Source of the DNA: an uncultured Terriglobus sp.
GTDB taxonomy: Bacteria > Acidobacteriota > Terriglobia > Terriglobales > Acidobacteriaceae
Length of the DNA stretch: 7,246 nucleotides
Assembly: GCA_937871605.1 (NCBI GenBank)
Contig: CALMRM010000018.1
Coordinates: 19,763 to 27,008, forward strand
Direction: 5' to 3'
Of the stretch, positions 7,001-7,246 are shown one piece after another. The notes beneath the pieces are model-generated. The model had not been told where the DNA came from and searched no databases. It was given only the letters and a program-made list of their open reading frames with translations. Position numbers and translations under genes: made by a program. How positions within the stretch are numbered: the stretch's first letter is position 1; every line of letters starts with the position of its first letter.

Positions 7001-7246
7001 TATGAGGATCGTGCCCTGGCGTTTACTGAAGCGCCCATCAATATGGATGGGTTGATGCGGCAACGTTTTCGCTGGTCGTTCGGCATTATGCAGGCCGTGT
7101 TCAAACACCTGGGTGCCATCACCAAACGACGCGCCATGGGCCTGTTTGCCCTGCCAAACATCATCATCTTCCAGATTCTGCTGCCACTGGTCTCACCGCT
7201 CATCGACCTGATGTTTGTGGCAAGCTTCTTCAAGTTCCTCTATGAC
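4013..7246 (+). CDS. Trimodular exopolysaccharide synthase: GH18-like + polysaccharide deacetylase (CE4) + GT2 (3' end outside window)
   Basis: One frame is open from ATG 4013 (MSANPSKPIFYDEKKRRW) to the right edge, 1078 residues, with no stop or frameshift. A basic N-tail precedes a membrane anchor (about 27-43). A GH18-like domain (about 100-440) has AAYYVDYD at the first strand, GLSLDFEE (D230, E232) at the catalytic strand, MNYD (286-289), the YaaH-type HEVWFLD segment and W432 in FALWRLG. A beta-rich linker leads to a NodB/CE4 deacetylase (about 518-720) with SFDDGP (D525, D526), HTFTH (H576, H580), RPPY (614-617), DTHDW (D648, D651) and ILMHD (H688). Hydrophobic segments at about 743-782 precede a GT2 domain with LIPAYNEE (803-810), VIDDGS (D834, D835), DAD (889-891), AEDAD (D981, the likely base) and QRFRW (1017-1021), the pattern of processive synthases such as PgaC, NodC and HasA. 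More membrane segments begin near 1050. By analogy it polymerises, deacetylates and perhaps trims a beta-linked N-acetylhexosamine polymer; the product is inferred. Confidence 0.92.
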   Translation, partial: MSANPSKPIFYDEKKRRWKRLRRTLDIAAATGLLLFIVFVLGVLKTRPLPQLLINQPKHNYRALNTPSVPDEKARKVRSAHRRTDRKPSDVPLNEDEGLRAAYYVDYDPASYSSLKQHVKQIDLLFPAWLHVVAPDGHLTGYTTDYRPFDVVDRAGVHSVDIENKVQRTIVESGANTEIFPLVNNYDTVNNVFMPQIGTFLQDAAAQQRFQQEVLRFLQSNSRYHGLSLDFEEIPTAAQPAYRQLLASLNAQLHSRGLKLYINVPVGDDDWDLPFMAANSDGLLLMNYDQHESEGQPGPIASEDWFIRNLQNILKQVPKEKLICAIGSYGYDWTMSLPPAAVPLKKGARVKKQKPFVSKVLRSDDKEMQEVWQAAVDSGSEVDLDDASRNPHFTYDDEDKNERHEVWFLDAVTTLNEMRAARRLGLQTFALWRLGSEDQSMWKIWDQPIKANPLTDLADVPPGWDLDIEGSGDIMRVSGSPRNGHRTVTIDDDKLIDSEAMTSYPQSYTITYFGYQPKKVALSFDDGPDPEWTPKILDALKTLNVKGTFFMIGEEAQNNVGLMQRVYREGHEIGNHTFTHPDISAISTRELDLQMNLTERLFAAKLGVQPIYFRPPYDIDEEPETTDQAAPAERVQQRGYIVIGNKLDTHDWEDHPRKTPQQVVDAVQTQLAAMQTRTDFQGSVILMHDGGGDRSVTVRSLPLLVNTLRAQGYQFVPVSELMGKTSEQVMPHLTGRQKRLAVIDSIAFFGFAAFNHFVVGVFFVGDILMSGRLIIIGLFAVIDRFRRRKNLAGPDFQPRVAVLIPAYNEEKVIVRTIRSVMMSTYKNLHIVVIDDGSKDRTAEVATAAYPDDIASGRLTVVKKENGGKAEALNYALDTLVHEDIYVGIDADTVIAHDAIARLVPHFADSRIGAVAGNAKVGNKVNLWTRWQALEYITSQNFERRAMDLFGTVVVVPGAIGAWRTEAVRKGGGYHSNTVAEDADLTMILLEQGLQVIYEDRALAFTEAPINMDGLMRQRFRWSFGIMQAVFKHLGAITKRRAMGLFALPNIIIFQILLPLVSPLIDLMFVASFFKFLYD

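Noticed and set aside
6119..7108. A 329-codon open frame on the minus strand opposite the GT2 domain
   Set aside because: It lies wholly opposite a frame with intact GT2 motifs, is rich in His, Cys and Arg, and shows no domain pattern. It is an antisense shadow of GC-rich coding sequence.

Overview
This window carries five protein-coding genes at high density with no RNA genes, mobile elements or CRISPR arrays. Base composition looks fairly uniform and GC-rich (estimated by eye). The trimodular polysaccharide synthase, the dGTPase subtype and the tetratricopeptide-repeat (TPR) protein together suggest a free-living Gram-negative-type bacterium, most likely an Acidobacteriota member of the Terriglobus/Granulicella/Edaphobacter kind. 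That assignment rests on remembered family resemblance, not on a search.

Left part (1-2200, + strand): the C-terminal part of a TPR protein enters from outside the window. Five bases after its stop comes a complete deoxynucleotide triphosphohydrolase (dgt, HD superfamily). The two look co-transcribed.

Middle part (2230-3956, - strand): a multi-spanning ArnT/PMT-like membrane glycosyltransferase is followed by a 102-residue protein of unknown function. Their stop and start overlap as ATGA, and the small gene has a strong internal ribosome binding site, so they form a coupled two-gene operon. It converges on dgt with only 29 bases between the two stops.

Right part (4013-7246, + strand): one very long open frame runs off the right edge (1078 residues visible). 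It is a single-chain polysaccharide-making enzyme with, in order, a short cytoplasmic tail, a membrane anchor, a GH18-like glycosidase domain, a NodB/CE4 polysaccharide deacetylase with all five motifs, further membrane segments, and a processive family 2 glycosyltransferase (GT2) with DxD, ED and QxxRW motifs. It combines functions that the PNAG system splits between PgaB (deacetylase plus hydrolase) and PgaC (GT2 synthase).

The membrane glycosyltransferase operon and the synthase gene are head to head across about 56 bases. A shared role in making or decorating a cell-surface glycan is therefore plausible, but this is inferred from position only. The trimodular synthase is the most interesting object here.
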